Below are positions 25,799 through 34,551 of a DNA stretch of 64,000 bases, in pieces. The first letter of the stretch is position 1. Every line of letters begins with the position of its first letter. The stretch is from Exiguobacterium qingdaonense (GTDB taxonomy: Bacteria > Bacillota > Bacilli > Exiguobacteriales > Exiguobacteriaceae), in the NCBI RefSeq assembly GCF_018617855.1, contig NZ_JACSKY010000004.1:124001-188000 (forward strand), in the 5' to 3' direction. The notes beneath the pieces are model-generated. The model was not told where the DNA came from, did no database searches, and saw only the letters and a program-made list of their open reading frames with translations. A program made the position numbers and the translations under genes.

Positions 25799-26335
25799 AT
25801 GCAATACAAATTAGGAGAATTGACACCAAAAGTCGATTCAACGGCCTATCTCGCGCCGGGATCACATGTCATTGGTGATGTGACAATCGGAGCCCACTCG
25901 GGGGTATGGTTCAATACTGTCATTCGAGGAGATGAAGGACCGATTCGAATCGGTTCCCACGTGAACATTCAGGATGGTTCGATGATTCATCAATACGAAG
26001 GCTCACCGACAGTCATCCATGACCGGGTCTCCATCGGGCATATGGCGATGATTCACGGTTGCGAAATCGAAGAGGACTGTCTAATCGGCATGCACGCCAC
26101 CGTACTCGATGGGGCGAAAATCGGAAAAGGATCGTTCGTGGCCGCCGGTGCGCTCGTCACACCGAACATGCAAATACCAGAAGGTGTGATGGTCATGGGC
26201 GTCCCAGCAAAAGTCGTCCGCTCGCTAAACGACGATGACCGTTTTATCATGGAAAGAACGGTCAGGAAGTATGCCAAACGCGCTGAGCAATATAAACAAT
26301 CATGCGTCCCACTCCGTGAAACGCATAGTTTGTGA
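25799..26335 (+). CDS. Gamma carbonic anhydrase-like hexapeptide-repeat protein (YrdA/YtoA type)
   Basis: This 178-residue left-handed beta-helix protein has repeated hexapeptides: HVIGDVTIGAHSGVWFNTVIRGD, IRIGSHVNIQDGSMIHQ, RVSIGHMAMIHGCEIEEDCLIGMHATVLDGA. The three zinc-binding histidines of gamma carbonic anhydrases are in the IHQY, GHMAMIHG segment. The ATG at 25799 follows AAAGGGG; the upstream ATG at 25781 is not well placed. Members of this group may hydrate CO2 or act as transferases, and many show no measured activity. A cre box overlaps its stop codon but probably serves the next gene. Confidence 0.88.
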   Translation: MQYKLGELTPKVDSTAYLAPGSHVIGDVTIGAHSGVWFNTVIRGDEGPIRIGSHVNIQDGSMIHQYEGSPTVIHDRVSIGHMAMIHGCEIEEDCLIGMHATVLDGAKIGKGSFVAAGALVTPNMQIPEGVMVMGVPAKVVRSLNDDDRFIMERTVRKYAKRAEQYKQSCVPLRETHSL

Positions 26336-26346
26336 AAGCGTTTACA
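26333..26346. promoter_or_regulatory. CcpA cre box
   Basis: TGAAAGCGTTTACA matches the catabolite-responsive element consensus at every defined position. It overlaps the stop of the carbonic anhydrase-like gene and lies about 50 bases upstream of a TATACT (26398-26403) that could be the -10 of the small-protein genes. In that position CcpA could activate or repress them. Confidence 0.7.
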
Positions 26347-26444
26347 AGATTCATAAAATGTTAACGTTTCTCTCGAATTTTCTTCATAGTTCCTTTGTAT
26401 ACTAAAGTTGTAGCCAAGCTGACGTATTGAAAGGAGCCCACTCT

Positions 26445-26630
26445 ATGTATCCAAATCATGATCGACTCATGCTAGATCTATACGCCTCCTCCATCGACCC
26501 AAGTTACGGACTCCATATTGATGATTCATTTGATGACACGTTACACGGTACACATCGAGAAGTTTGGGAACGTATGCATTTGGATAATAATAGAGAAGAA
26601 GATATTAAAAACGGAGGAACGACTAAATGA
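26445..26630 (+). CDS. Small acidic hypothetical protein
   Basis: This 61-residue acidic protein begins at the ATG at 26445, preceded by AAAGGAG; the in-frame ATG at 26427 lies before that site. The sequence is rich in Asp, His and Arg (YASSIDPSYGLHIDDSFDDT, then HREVWERMHLDNNREEDI). It has no membrane helix, signal or cysteine. I do not recognise it. It lies downstream of a cre box and is coupled by an ATGA overlap to a 17-residue ORF, and both end at a terminator, so the pair looks like a small dedicated transcription unit. Confidence 0.6.
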   Translation: MYPNHDRLMLDLYASSIDPSYGLHIDDSFDDTLHGTHREVWERMHLDNNREEDIKNGGTTK

Positions 26631-26680
26631 TTCCAACAAATGTGATTCAAGACTGGCTCGCAACAAAAATTAAAAAATGA
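26627..26680 (+). CDS. 17-residue micro-ORF coupled to the small acidic protein
   Basis: This 17-codon ORF encodes MIPTNVIQDWLATKIKK. Its ATG overlaps the upstream stop as ATGA, and a GGAGG lies at the right distance before it, so it is set up for coupled translation. The peptide is short, amphipathic and ends in basic residues. The stop is followed shortly by a terminator. It is far below normal gene-calling limits. It could be a true micropeptide or a chance frame; the strong binding site and ATGA coupling favour the former. Confidence 0.45.
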   Translation: MIPTNVIQDWLATKIKK

Positions 26681-26693
26681 ACCATATAGCAAA

Positions 26694-26735
26694 AGCTCAA
26701 GCAAAGACTGAACCGGTCCCTACTTGAGCTTTTTT
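26694..26735 (+). terminator. Terminator after the small-ORF pair
   Basis: AGCTCAAG and CTTGAGCT enclose a 21-base loop and are followed by five T residues. Confidence 0.8.
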
Positions 26736-26777
26736 ATCGGCTCTATTCATTATATTTATATAAGATTCTTATTAGTC

Positions 26778-27065
26778 TTAGTAATAAAAAGTCTTTTTAG
26801 GTTTCAATTTAAGATTTTCGACTACCTTTGCCTTAGCGATCCCTTTTTTAAACTTCACATGATTGAGCCAATCGACAATTGCATATGCATCGTAATTCGG
26901 ACAATCTTTTTCTCCATTTTCATACGCCCAATATTTTTTATTCTTTTCATCATCAAAGATCCAGTCAAAAAACTCGTTTTGTGTTTTGTGAATTTTTCTC
27001 CCTACTTTAGAAGAACAGGAGATGTACTGAATATAGTTATCTCCAAAATCAAATTTTATAATCAT
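26778..27065 (-). CDS. AT-rich orphan hypothetical protein
   Basis: This 95-residue protein starts at the ATG at 27065, ten bases after AGGAGG. It is rich in Lys, Asn, Tyr and Ile (for example EFFDWIFDDEKNKKYWAYEN) and uses clearly AT-richer codons than the genes around it, which suggests recent acquisition. There is no membrane helix. Its size, aromatic/acidic composition and solitary position resemble small immunity or phage-accessory proteins, but no family is recognised and no toxin gene is adjacent. The opposite strand also has a long open frame, an antisense artefact of AT-rich sequence. Confidence 0.6.
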   Translation of the reverse strand: MIIKFDFGDNYIQYISCSSKVGRKIHKTQNEFFDWIFDDEKNKKYWAYENGEKDCPNYDAYAIVDWLNHVKFKKGIAKAKVVENLKLKPKKTFYY

Positions 27066-27239
27066 AAGAAGAGCTCCTCCTTTTAGCAATCTTGATTTAT
27101 AGCATTGGTTACATTGGTGCTTTTTTGTATAACGTCAGCATCCGTTCAAGGTCAAAGAACAAGCCATTAACGACGATGATGTTTCAAGTAATCATAATGT
27201 TATTCAGTTAGCTAGACTTTCTACATGAGTGAACATCGT

Positions 27240-27794
27240 TCATTCAAAAATGGTAAGGTGTGCATCAATCGGTTGTCGCGCTTTCGGTGCAGGGATATCT
27301 TCTGTGTCATATTTCCCGATTTGCAGAAGACCGATAAACGTCTCGCCCTCCGCCCCAATCATTTCCTTCAACCGTGCATCATCGAACAGTCCACCCGTCC
27401 GCCAGACCATCCCGATCTCACGTTCACTTAAGAGCAGCTGAACATTTTGAATGAATGTCGCCGTCGCGAGCAATGCGTCACGATTCCCTTTGTCCGTCTC
27501 AAAATGTTTTGCCGTCACATACATACAGGCCGCCGCATTTAAGATTCGTCCCGTCACTTTTTCGCGTTGCCCCTCTGACGCCTCCGAGAAGGCTGGTTCG
27601 AGCGCATCGAGTAACACTTGCTTCCCGTCTCCATTGAACACATACACGTTCCATGGCTCGACTTTATTGTGAAATGGTGCATGATGTGCCGATTGCAATA
27701 CTTCATAGAGCACTTTCGTATCGATTGGTTCTTCTTTGAACATACGGACCGTACGTCTTTCTTCAATTAACTTTTGTGCTGCTGTCTTTGTCAT
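27240..27794 (-). CDS. Nitroreductase-family FMN oxidoreductase
   Basis: This 184-residue member of the nitroreductase family binds FMN and reduces nitroaromatics, quinones or other acceptors with NAD(P)H. The N-terminal ERRTVRMFKEEPID is the family's first FMN phosphate contact. SAHHAPFHNKVEPWNVYVF follows near residues 34-52, and REIGMVWRTGGLFDD is in the C-terminal half. I use the ATG at 27794 (MTKTAAQKLIEERR), which gives the normal family start, rather than the longer frame. The gene follows the lysine operon but is separated from lysA by a terminator on the same strand. Confidence 0.87.
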   Translation of the reverse strand: MTKTAAQKLIEERRTVRMFKEEPIDTKVLYEVLQSAHHAPFHNKVEPWNVYVFNGDGKQVLLDALEPAFSEASEGQREKVTGRILNAAACMYVTAKHFETDKGNRDALLATATFIQNVQLLLSEREIGMVWRTGGLFDDARLKEMIGAEGETFIGLLQIGKYDTEDIPAPKARQPIDAHLTIFE

Positions 27795-27859
27795 GACCGT
27801 CACTTCCCCTTTTTTTCTCTTCTCTATCATAATTGAAAAACGTTCTCATTTCAAAATCA

Positions 27860-27889
27860 AAAAAAGACTACAGATTGCTCTGCAGTCTT
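27860..27889 (-). terminator. Terminator of the lysine/DAP operon
   Basis: AAGACTGCAG and CTGTAGTCTT pair with one wobble around six bases and are followed on the minus strand by seven T residues, overlapping the lysA stop. Confidence 0.88.
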
Positions 27890-29180
27890 ACGTCGATTGT
27901 CCAATGACTTCACACGCCACCAAGTCTTCAAACGTTTGGCGACGGACGACAAGGCGGTGATTCCCGTCTTTGACGAAAACGACCGCCGGACGAAGCATTT
28001 GGTTATAGTTGCTCGCCATCGAGAAATTGTATGCTCCTGTCGCTTTGACAAGTAATAAGTCACCTGGTGTGACAGGAGGGATCAACGAGCGGTTCGAGAT
28101 GATGTCTCCCGACTCACAGCACGCTCCGACTATTTTTGCCTCGAGCGTCTTCTCTTCATTCATCCGTGTCGCTGCCACAACCTCATACTCTGCGTCATAC
28201 AGTGCCGGACGGATATTGTCCGTCATCCCGCCATCGACAGACACGAATGTACGAACGCCGCTCACTTCTTTGACGGTCCCCACCTCATACAGCGTGGCAC
28301 CCGCATTGGCGACGAGCCAACGTCCTGGCTCAATCCCGATTTTCGGAAGTGGCAATTCACGTGCCTCGACCTCTTCGACCAACGTCTCCATCACTTGCTC
28401 CATCGTCTGGGCAAAATCGAGATATTCGTCTTCATCCAAGTAAGCGACGCCGAATCCCCCACCGATGTTCAAGACGTCCGTCGTATAGCCGGTTTCCTGA
28501 CGAATCGTATCCATAAAGCGCACCATCGTCTTCACCGTGTTGATGAAGAGGGTCGGATCTTGAATTTGAGAACCGACGTGACAGTGAATCCCCTTCAACT
28601 GTAAGTGCTCGGCTTCTAACGTCGCACGAACAGCATCCAAATATGTGTCGTCGTGCGTCGGGAAACCGAATTTTGTATCAACCCCGCCTGTTTGAATCGC
28701 CGTATGGGCGCCCCCGATGACTTGGGGCACGATTCGGAGTAGCACATCGACCATGCAATTGTGTTCAGCCGCGAGCCCTGACAAGAGACTGATTTCCCGC
28801 ATGTTATCGATTGTAAAATGCGTGATCCCATTCTCTAGCGCGAACGAGATATCTTGAATCGTCTTGTTTGATCCGTGGACATGAATACGCTCCGCCGGTA
28901 CACCGGCATGCAGTGCCACGTACATCTCACCGCGTGAAACAACGTCGACACTCAGTCCCGCTGACACCACTTTATCGTAAACGGCCGCAATCGATAACGC
29001 TTTTGACGCATATAACGCATACGTGTTCGGATATTTGTCGAGAAACGCCTCCTGCACGATCCCGAGGCGGCGCTCTAGTTCCGACTCACTCATCATATAT
29101 AAGGGTGTCCCGTACGTCGCTTGAAGTTCACGGACGGACACGCCTTCGATCAAACATTCTGATTGATTGCTGGTGTACAT
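27888..29180 (-). CDS. lysA: Diaminopimelate decarboxylase
   Basis: This 430-residue PLP enzyme catalyses the last step of lysine synthesis, meso-diaminopimelate to lysine plus CO2. The PLP lysine lies in YALYASKALSIAAVYD (about 56-71). HCHVGSQI, LNIGGGFGVAY and GIEPGRWLVANAG form the phosphate and substrate pockets, and the late CCESGDI supplies the cysteine that acts from the partner subunit. AAGGAGG precedes the ATG. The first 31 bases overlap the end of alr, so it is the tightly coupled last gene of the lysC operon. Confidence 0.95.
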   Translation of the reverse strand: MYTSNQSECLIEGVSVRELQATYGTPLYMMSESELERRLGIVQEAFLDKYPNTYALYASKALSIAAVYDKVVSAGLSVDVVSRGEMYVALHAGVPAERIHVHGSNKTIQDISFALENGITHFTIDNMREISLLSGLAAEHNCMVDVLLRIVPQVIGGAHTAIQTGGVDTKFGFPTHDDTYLDAVRATLEAEHLQLKGIHCHVGSQIQDPTLFINTVKTMVRFMDTIRQETGYTTDVLNIGGGFGVAYLDEDEYLDFAQTMEQVMETLVEEVEARELPLPKIGIEPGRWLVANAGATLYEVGTVKEVSGVRTFVSVDGGMTDNIRPALYDAEYEVVAATRMNEEKTLEAKIVGACCESGDIISNRSLIPPVTPGDLLLVKATGAYNFSMASNYNQMLRPAVVFVKDGNHRLVVRRQTFEDLVACEVIGQST

Positions 29181-30238
29181 ACAATTCCTCCTTCAAAACG
29201 ATGGGGGACACGCCACGAACGGGCGCATAGCTGTTCTGAATTATTGGCATAGCCAATCCGTGTCACGTCATCGATTTTTGTCTCTACTCCATATAGCGCA
29301 ACGCGGTCGCCGATTTGTACGTCATCGTCGACTTTGATGAAGCTATGGCTCATAAAGATATTGCTGACGAACGGATAAGCTTCGCCCTCAATATGGACGG
29401 GTAAATGACGCCTCGCCCGCATCAATCCGTCACCGTATCCGACGGGTAAGACGGCGATTCGTTCATTTGTTTCCGCGGTATATCCCGTCCCATATCCGAC
29501 ATACGCTCCCGCCTCGATATGATGGACGGCGACGACTTCCGTTTCCCAGTAAAAAGCAGGCACGAGCCATGCCACTGGTTCAACCGATGAATAGCCGTAT
29601 AAGAAAATACCGACCCGCACATGTGTGCAATGATGCAAGCGCGGATCGTCTTGAAGCGTGGCCGCACTGTTCGCCGCATGGATCAGTTCGAAAGCGTGAC
29701 GCTCCATCAATCGCGTCGACCAATCGGCGAAACGTTCGACTTGAACGCTATGTTCGATTTCCGCATTGTCTGCATCCGCAAGCGGGAAATGTGTACATAA
29801 TCCGACGAGGTTCAATCCTTCATCCTGACAGAAGGCAACGATTTGTAGCGCTTCTTCGAACGTTTTGGCACCGAAACGATTCATGCCGACGTCCAATTTC
29901 AAGTGAAGGCGAACGCCATCGAGATGCTCTCGCTGCGAGACGAGCCATTCATATGACCCGATGGCGACGTCGAGTTCATGATCATGTACGTGCTGCCACG
30001 TATATACCGGATTCATGACGAGGACACGAGCTGATTCGGCATACGTTCGCACTTCAATCGCTTCCTCTAATGTAGTCACCATGAAGTGACGGACCCCTTC
30101 ATCATACAAAGTCGTCACAACTGGCTCCATCCCTAAGTTATAGGCATTGTTTTTCACGACCGCAAACACGGGACGACCTAGCGCCTCGACCCGTCGTTTG
30201 TTTTCGCGAATCGCATTCAAGTCGATGGTGACTCCCAT
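29150..30238 (-). CDS. alr: Alanine racemase-family enzyme of the lysine operon
   Basis: This 362-residue fold-type III PLP racemase has its PLP lysine in FAVVKNNAYNLG (about 25-36; usual form is AVVKANAYGHG). The catalytic tyrosine is in GYGTGYTAETNERIAVLPVGYGDG. The usual ICMDQ segment is changed to NIFMSHS. Alanine racemase normally supplies D-alanine for the wall, and S. aureus also keeps an alr-type gene beside lysA in its dap operon. The divergent loops mean another amino acid, such as a lysine-pathway compound, could be the substrate. This is inference. Confidence 0.85.
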   Translation of the reverse strand: MGVTIDLNAIRENKRRVEALGRPVFAVVKNNAYNLGMEPVVTTLYDEGVRHFMVTTLEEAIEVRTYAESARVLVMNPVYTWQHVHDHELDVAIGSYEWLVSQREHLDGVRLHLKLDVGMNRFGAKTFEEALQIVAFCQDEGLNLVGLCTHFPLADADNAEIEHSVQVERFADWSTRLMERHAFELIHAANSAATLQDDPRLHHCTHVRVGIFLYGYSSVEPVAWLVPAFYWETEVVAVHHIEAGAYVGYGTGYTAETNERIAVLPVGYGDGLMRARRHLPVHIEGEAYPFVSNIFMSHSFIKVDDDVQIGDRVALYGVETKIDDVTRIGYANNSEQLCARSWRVPHRFEGGIVCTPAINQNV

Positions 30239-30250
30239 ATTAAAACCCCT

Positions 30251-31180
30251 TTACTCTTTGACCGCTGATTTTACGAACGTGATCCAATCTCGGTGTTCTG
30301 GAAGCTTTCCTGTCACAGCTTCGCGATAACGTGTCAACATTTCTGTCGCGACCGTCTGGACGCCACCACCGATTGAAAGGTGATCGACTTCGATGACACT
30401 CGTCACTTCGGCAGCCGTTCCGGTCAAGAAGATCTCATCGGCGACATAGAGCTCGTCTCGACCGATGTGACGTTCTATGACTTCGTACCCTGTCTCACGT
30501 GCGAGCTGCATAATTGTTTGACGCGTGATGCCATCTAGAACAGAACAATCGAGTGACGGTGTTGTGATCGTCTTCCCTTTGACGAGAAAGATGTTCGCAA
30601 CACTCGCTTCACTGACGTTCCCGTTTACATCAAGAGCGATCGCTTCGTCGAATCCGTCACGGAGCGCCTCTCCTTTTAATAGCTGTGAGTTCATATAGTT
30701 CGATGCCGCTTTCGCTTGCATCGGCATCATCGTAGAAGACACGCGGCGATACGAGGCCACTTTGGCTCGAATTCCGACCGTCTTATTGAAATATTCGCCG
30801 AGCGGCCAACACGAGATGGCAACATGCACCTTCGTCTCCGCTGTCGGCATGAGTGCTTGCCAAGGTGTTCCGAGGAAGACGAACGGGCGGATGTAGCATG
30901 CTTCAAATCCGTTTCGCTCAATCAATTCCATCGTCGCTTGTTCGAGTTCATCTACCGTATAAGGTAATGTGACGTGATAGTATGCACATGAGCGAACGAG
31001 TCGCTCCAAGTGCTCACGCAATCGGAAGATGGCGGGGCCTTCCTCCGTATGATAGGCACGAATCCCTTCAAAGAACCCGCTTCCATAATGTATCGCGTGT
31101 GTCATGATACTCGTGTTTGCGTCAGTCGGCTCAATCCAAGCCCCATCTTTCCACATCCATTGTCCATACTGTTCCATCAT
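30251..31180 (-). CDS. ilvE: Class IV aminotransferase, branched-chain type
   Basis: This 309-residue fold-type IV PLP aminotransferase has HAIHYGSGFFEGIRAY (about 28-43), a PLP lysine in MPMQAKAASNYMNSQL, DVNGNVSEASVANIFLVK and FLTGTAAEVTSV, which fit branched-chain (IlvE) enzymes better than D-amino acid transaminases. The length is standard. It sits between dapH and alr in the lysine operon, where a PatA-type N-acetyl-diaminopimelate aminotransferase or the deacetylase might be expected. It may supply amino-transfer capacity for other pathways or, less likely, act on a diaminopimelate intermediate. Confidence 0.88.
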   Translation of the reverse strand: MMEQYGQWMWKDGAWIEPTDANTSIMTHAIHYGSGFFEGIRAYHTEEGPAIFRLREHLERLVRSCAYYHVTLPYTVDELEQATMELIERNGFEACYIRPFVFLGTPWQALMPTAETKVHVAISCWPLGEYFNKTVGIRAKVASYRRVSSTMMPMQAKAASNYMNSQLLKGEALRDGFDEAIALDVNGNVSEASVANIFLVKGKTITTPSLDCSVLDGITRQTIMQLARETGYEVIERHIGRDELYVADEIFLTGTAAEVTSVIEVDHLSIGGGVQTVATEMLTRYREAVTGKLPEHRDWITFVKSAVKE

Positions 31181-31219
31181 GCAACTCTCCCATTTTTCAT
31201 ATTTTCTGTCTATTATACG

Positions 31220-31927
31220 TTAGAGAGAGCGTAAGTCATCAACAAGTTGTGTTTTTTCAGAAGTTTTTTCATCTTTCTGTTTGATGATTCGTGCCGGTGT
31301 CCCTGCGACGACGACACCTGGCGGGACATCTTGTGTGACGACACTTCCGGCTGCGACAACCGCATTTTCACCGACGCGAACTCCTTCTAAGATGACAGCG
31401 TTCGCCCCGATCATAACACCGTCTTCGATGATGACCGGATCTTTTGAAGGTGGCTCAAGGACACCTGCGACCACGGCACCGGCTCCGAGGTGAACGTTTT
31501 TCCCGAGTGTTCCGCGTGCTCCGATGACAGCATTCATGTCGACCATCGAACCGTCTCCGATGACGGCCCCGATATTGACGACAGCTCCCATCATGACGAC
31601 GGCGTTATTCCCGATTTGGACGTGGTCCCGGATGAACGAACCTGGTTCAATTCGTGCATTGAGCTGTGTCGTATCAAGCATCGGTACGGCACTGTTGCGA
31701 CGGTCGTATTCAAGGTGTGAATCGATGATGACCGACGCATTCGTTTCAAGGAAAGCGACCGCGCGTTCTGCCGTCGTCAAGAATAGTTTCGACTCGTCCG
31801 TTCCGAATGCTTTCGCTTCTTCGATTTCAAGGCCTGCCAATTGCCCGTTGACGTAAAGTTTGACCGGTGTTTCCTTTTTAGCATCTTTAATATATTGTGC
31901 AATTTCATAAGCGTTTGTGAGTAACAT
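31220..31927 (-). CDS. dapH: Tetrahydrodipicolinate N-acetyltransferase
   Basis: This 235-residue hexapeptide-repeat acyltransferase transfers acetyl from acetyl-CoA to tetrahydrodipicolinate, starting the acetylase branch of diaminopimelate synthesis. The N-terminal domain reads [22 protein letters not shown], then the beta-helix from about residue 90 reads [20 protein letters not shown]. The C-terminus matches DapH of Bacilli (about 236 residues) and not the larger succinyl DapD. The ATG at 31927 follows GAGGAGG; a longer frame extends into dapB. Its start overlaps the end of dapB by 23 bases. Confidence 0.94.
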   Translation of the reverse strand: MLLTNAYEIAQYIKDAKKETPVKLYVNGQLAGLEIEEAKAFGTDESKLFLTTAERAVAFLETNASVIIDSHLEYDRRNSAVPMLDTTQLNARIEPGSFIRDHVQIGNNAVVMMGAVVNIGAVIGDGSMVDMNAVIGARGTLGKNVHLGAGAVVAGVLEPPSKDPVIIEDGVMIGANAVILEGVRVGENAVVAAGSVVTQDVPPGVVVAGTPARIIKQKDEKTSEKTQLVDDLRSL

Positions 31928-32654
31928 GAGTAGCCTCCTCGTATAAGTTCGATAGATTATAAAGTCCTGCCGGGCGATCGATGACCGTTGCCGCTGCGGC
32001 AAGCGCCCCGTTTGCAAAGACGCGTTTCGATAACGCGGTATGTTTCAATTCAATCATTTCGTCATCTCCGGCGAATAGTACGGTATGCTCACCGAAAATC
32101 GTGCCACCTCGAATCGAGTGCATACCTAACTCTTCGGCACCACGCGCCTCTCGTCGTGACGTTCGTTCGTAAATCGGTGTGACCTCTCGTTTCGCTTCGA
32201 TGGCACGGGCCAGTAACTCCGCCGTGCCGCTTGGCGCGTCCACTTTCTTCCGATGGTGCGCCTCGATCACTTCGACATCATAGCCGAGCGTGAGCGGGAC
32301 GAGTTGGTCGAGCAACTGTTTCAACAGGGCAATCCCATATGATGTGTTGTATGACTGAAAGATCGGGATGTCTTGTGAAGCCGTCTCAATCTCGGCCAGT
32401 TCTTCCGGTGTGAAGCCGGTCGTCGCAATGACGAGGGGAATATGATGCTTCCGTCCGAATGCAAGTAAATCAGGAAGTAGCGCCGGGTTCGAAAAGTCAA
32501 TCACGACATCGACGGGTACATCTACCTCACCCAGAGTCGCAACATGTTCATCACTTCCCGGTGAGACGATTGCCGCGACGTTCACACCTTGCGCGTGAGC
32601 GACCTCTTTGACAATCTTTCCCATCGCACCAAATCCATGGATGAGGACATTCAT
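31905..32654 (-). CDS. dapB: 4-hydroxy-tetrahydrodipicolinate reductase
   Basis: This 249-residue enzyme reduces hydroxy-tetrahydrodipicolinate with NAD(P)H. The nucleotide-binding GFGAMGK opens the protein (about 8-14), VIDFSNP and ATTGF follow, and the catalytic [15 protein letters not shown] carries the His/Lys pair. The start overlaps the dapA stop by four bases (ATGA). All motifs are intact. It is the fourth gene of the lysine operon. Confidence 0.95.
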   Translation of the reverse strand: MNVLIHGFGAMGKIVKEVAHAQGVNVAAIVSPGSDEHVATLGEVDVPVDVVIDFSNPALLPDLLAFGRKHHIPLVIATTGFTPEELAEIETASQDIPIFQSYNTSYGIALLKQLLDQLVPLTLGYDVEVIEAHHRKKVDAPSGTAELLARAIEAKREVTPIYERTSRREARGAEELGMHSIRGGTIFGEHTVLFAGDDEMIELKHTALSKRVFANGALAAAATVIDRPAGLYNLSNLYEEATHVTHKRL

Positions 32655-33532
32655 TGTCTCACCTCATTGAATTGCTCCATCGCCGACAGTAATTTCGCTT
32701 CAGCCGTCGCGCTCATCGGAACGAGCGGCAGGCGTGGCGCACCGAATTCAAACCCTCGCGCTTGAAGTGCCGCCTTCACCGGAATCGGGTTCACTTCTGC
32801 GAACAGCTCATCGATGACCGGAAGCAACCGAAGTTGCCATGTGCGCGCCGACTCTAGGTCACCCGCCAAAAGAGCTTCCGCTAAGGCGACCGTCGCTCCC
32901 GGATAGACGTTTGATAAGACGGAAACGACACCTTGTGCACCCCATGCCATATATGGCAAGATTTGATCGTCATTTCCACAGTAAACGGTGAACCCTTCCG
33001 GAATGTGTGCCATCATCTGCGCCATGACTGAGATATCCCCACTCGCTTCTTTTAAAGCCGTGATGCGTGGATGTTCTGCGAGCTCACCGACCGTTGCCGG
33101 TGCCAAGGCGACACCTGTCCGTGACGGGACGTTATAAAGCATGAGTGGGATCGGTGACGCATCTGCAATCGCCGTAAAGTGGGCAATCAGCCCGGCCTGT
33201 GTCGACTTGTTATAGTACGGTGTGACGACCATCGCCATCTCCGCTCCAAGTTCGGCGGCCCGCTTTGTTTTTTCGATACTCATAGCCGTGTTGTTTGATC
33301 CGGTTCCGGCGATGATCACAGCTCGACCGTTCGCGATTTCGACCGCCCGAACGAGCAATGTTTCAAACTCTATATCTGTGAGCGTCATGCCTTCACCGGT
33401 CGTTCCACCGATGACGAGACCACTCACCCCTTCCTTGATCTGGTCTTCAATCAACGCTTCCCATGCCTCTAGATTTAACTGTCCTTCCTCTTGAAACGGC
33501 GTCGCTAGTGCTGTCGCTACTCCTGTGAACAT
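32651..33532 (-). CDS. dapA: 4-hydroxy-tetrahydrodipicolinate synthase
   Basis: This 293-residue TIM-barrel aldolase condenses pyruvate with aspartate semialdehyde, the committed step to diaminopimelate and lysine. GGTTGEG (about 43-49) binds substrate, the tyrosine of LYNVPSRTG (about 133-141) relays protons, and ALKEASGD holds the Schiff-base lysine. The length matches the family. It lies 12 bases after asd and is translationally coupled to dapB. Confidence 0.96.
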   Translation of the reverse strand: MFTGVATALATPFQEEGQLNLEAWEALIEDQIKEGVSGLVIGGTTGEGMTLTDIEFETLLVRAVEIANGRAVIIAGTGSNNTAMSIEKTKRAAELGAEMAMVVTPYYNKSTQAGLIAHFTAIADASPIPLMLYNVPSRTGVALAPATVGELAEHPRITALKEASGDISVMAQMMAHIPEGFTVYCGNDDQILPYMAWGAQGVVSVLSNVYPGATVALAEALLAGDLESARTWQLRLLPVIDELFAEVNPIPVKAALQARGFEFGAPRLPLVPMSATAEAKLLSAMEQFNEVRQ

Positions 33533-33544
33533 GTCATCTCCTCC

Positions 33545-34540
33545 TTATTTCATCGCTGTTTGACCAATCATACATTGCGCGATCTGCACCGCATTTGCCG
33601 CTGCCCCTTTTCGGACGTTATCTGCGACGCACCATAGATGGAACGTATTCGGTTGGGAGTCATCCCGTCGAATTCGACCGACATACACGTCATCCGTCCC
33701 GTTCACATCAAGTGGCGTCGGATACGAAAGTTCGGCCGGATTGTCCATTAACACGACACCCGGCGCATCTGCGAGTACGGCTTTCACTTCCGCGACCGTC
33801 GCATCCCGTTCGAGCGTCACCGTGATTGCTACCGCATGACTGTTTCGTACTGGCACTCGGACACAAGTCGCGGTCACCCCGAGATTTGGCGCATTTAATA
33901 TTTTTCGCGTCTCATCCATCATCTTCTGCTCTTCTTTCGTGTAGCCATCTTCTAAAAATACATCGATATGTGGCAACACGTTATCATAAATTGGATATGG
34001 ATAATTCATTGGCTCCTCTCCACGCGCACCGCGCTCGAGGTCGTCAATCCCTTTTTGCCCAGATCCGGATACCGCTTGATACGATGTATACGCGACACGT
34101 GTCAATCCGTATACTTCCGATAATGGTGCGAGCGCCACGACCGATTGAATCGTGGAACAGTTCGGATTCGCAATGAGCTTCTTCTCCGAACTGAGTTCGA
34201 CCCGATTCACTTCCGGCACGATGAGTGGAATTCCTTCTTGCATTCGGAATGCGCTTGAATTGTCGATGACGATGACCCCTTGTTCACTCAACCGCGGGGC
34301 ATATTGCTCACTGATGCTTCCACCGGCAGAGAAGAGTGCGATATCGATCGGATCCGCATAAATCGTATCGTTCAATTCCCGAATCACGACTGATTGTCCG
34401 TTCACTTCAACCGTCTTTCCTGCTGAGCGGGCCGAAGCGTATAATCTCAGTTCATTGATTGGAAACTCATATTCTGTTAAGACGTCAATCATTTTTTGTC
34501 CGACGGCACCTGTTGCGCCGATGACTGCCACGTTGTACAT
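33545..34540 (-). CDS. asd: Aspartate-semialdehyde dehydrogenase
   Basis: This 331-residue enzyme reduces aspartyl phosphate to aspartate semialdehyde with NADPH. GATGAVGQKM (about 8-17) is the nucleotide loop, SAGGSISEQYAP follows, the catalytic cysteine is in NPNCSTIQSV (about 127-136), and the C-terminal domain has RVPVRNSHAVAI. It lies 11 bases after lysC, completing the common trunk from aspartate. Confidence 0.95.
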   Translation of the reverse strand: MYNVAVIGATGAVGQKMIDVLTEYEFPINELRLYASARSAGKTVEVNGQSVVIRELNDTIYADPIDIALFSAGGSISEQYAPRLSEQGVIVIDNSSAFRMQEGIPLIVPEVNRVELSSEKKLIANPNCSTIQSVVALAPLSEVYGLTRVAYTSYQAVSGSGQKGIDDLERGARGEEPMNYPYPIYDNVLPHIDVFLEDGYTKEEQKMMDETRKILNAPNLGVTATCVRVPVRNSHAVAITVTLERDATVAEVKAVLADAPGVVLMDNPAELSYPTPLDVNGTDDVYVGRIRRDDSQPNTFHLWCVADNVRKGAAANAVQIAQCMIGQTAMK

Positions 34541-34551
34541 GGTGCTCCCCC

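Noticed and set aside
26724-27086. 120-codon hydrophobic frame on the plus strand
   Set aside because: It lies antisense to the AT-rich 95-residue gene, has no binding site, and its Ile/Phe richness comes from the AT-rich complement.
27109-27183. 24-codon protein-like fragment on the minus strand (ends KKAPM)
   Set aside because: Looks like a gene remnant, but it is too short for family assignment and has no start signal.
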